DNA of 64,000 bases, taken from the NCBI RefSeq assembly GCF_000276665.1, contig NW_004955516.1, positions 3,576,809-3,640,808 on the forward strand. The letters are read 5' to 3'. Position 1 is the first letter of the stretch. Each line of letters opens with the position of its first letter. The notes under the pieces are model-generated. The model was not told where the DNA came from and ran no database searches. It saw nothing but the letters and a program-made list of their open reading frames with translations. Of this stretch, positions 63,860 to 64,000 are shown piece after piece. This stretch comes from Chinchilla lanigera. Its lineage: Eukaryota > Chordata > Mammalia > Rodentia > Chinchillidae. The translations under genes were made by a program, and so were the position numbers.

Positions 63860-64000
63860 AGATCCTCAGCCTCTTAAAGGAAGTAAATCTCCCATGTGAA
63901 GTAGCAATTATCCACTGCAGGGGACATCAAGCTTCTATGGACTCTGTCCCCCAGGGTAACTCTAAGGCTGATTCTACTGCCAAACAGGCTGCTCTCCAAT
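63860..64000 (+). pseudogene. ERV RNase H end, cut by window edge
   Basis: Continues the RNase H domain after the SINE; 'IIHCRGHQ' near 63,910 carries the conserved His of the domain, then the start of the next segment. The element continues past the end of the window. Confidence 0.8.

Overview
This window looks like non-coding DNA from a mammalian, rodent-type nuclear genome. It holds about a hundred SINE copies of two kinds: tRNA-derived ID-like elements with A- and B-box motifs, and 7SL-derived B1 elements with the rodent internal duplication. L1 pieces, MaLR (MLT1/MST-type) LTRs and ancient DNA transposons fill most of the rest. The ID subfamily ending in GGTACCGGAGAAAAACC and the long B1 form do not look like those of mouse, rat, squirrel or kangaroo rat. 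A beaver-like (Castor) lineage is my best guess, by inference only. I recognise no host protein-coding exon, no true tRNA or rRNA gene and no CRISPR. Open reading frames here are fragments of transposons or retroviruses, or chance frames across SINEs.

Layout. 0-12 kb: an MLT1 LTR inside an L1, a possible ERV LTR near 5.05-5.56 kb, a reverse MLT1 LTR at 7.3 kb, and a MER2-like transposon inside an L1 at 8.6-10.9 kb. 12-18 kb: SINE-riddled L1 ORF2 remnants. 18.3-22.3 kb: a nearly complete MaLR element, LTR-internal-LTR. 22.4-31 kb: MST and MLT2 LTRs, L1 pieces, and an unusual 1.34-kb retroposon at 25,740-27,078 with 17-bp target-site duplications, a tail, and an array of 85-bp GC-rich monomers. 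31.2-38.2 kb: a reverse MaLR element split by a Tigger-type transposon at 32,048-37,413. That transposon is itself split by mariner copies and by a second member of the retroposon family. 38.5-49 kb: the emptiest part, with SINE-poor stretches at 38.5-39.8 and 46.1-48.3 kb. 49-57 kb: L1, a minus-strand ERV-L-like gag-pro-pol remnant at 51.9-54.3 kb with a CpG-rich patch, and a hAT-Charlie transposase fossil at 55.4-56.9 kb. 60.7-64.0 kb: a plus-strand class I (gammaretrovirus-like) ERV with LTR, gag piece and pol, running off the window end.

The order of events can be read from the nesting. MaLR, Tigger, mariner, hAT and L1 copies are old and decayed. ID and B1 copies, several with long near-perfect target-site duplications, are the youngest layer. 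The best candidate for something undescribed is the composite retroposon family (25,740-27,078; 34,118-34,733; about 55,075-55,270). All calls come from reading the sequence and recalling repeat consensus sequences; no alignment was run, so most repeat boundaries are good to about 5-20 bp.
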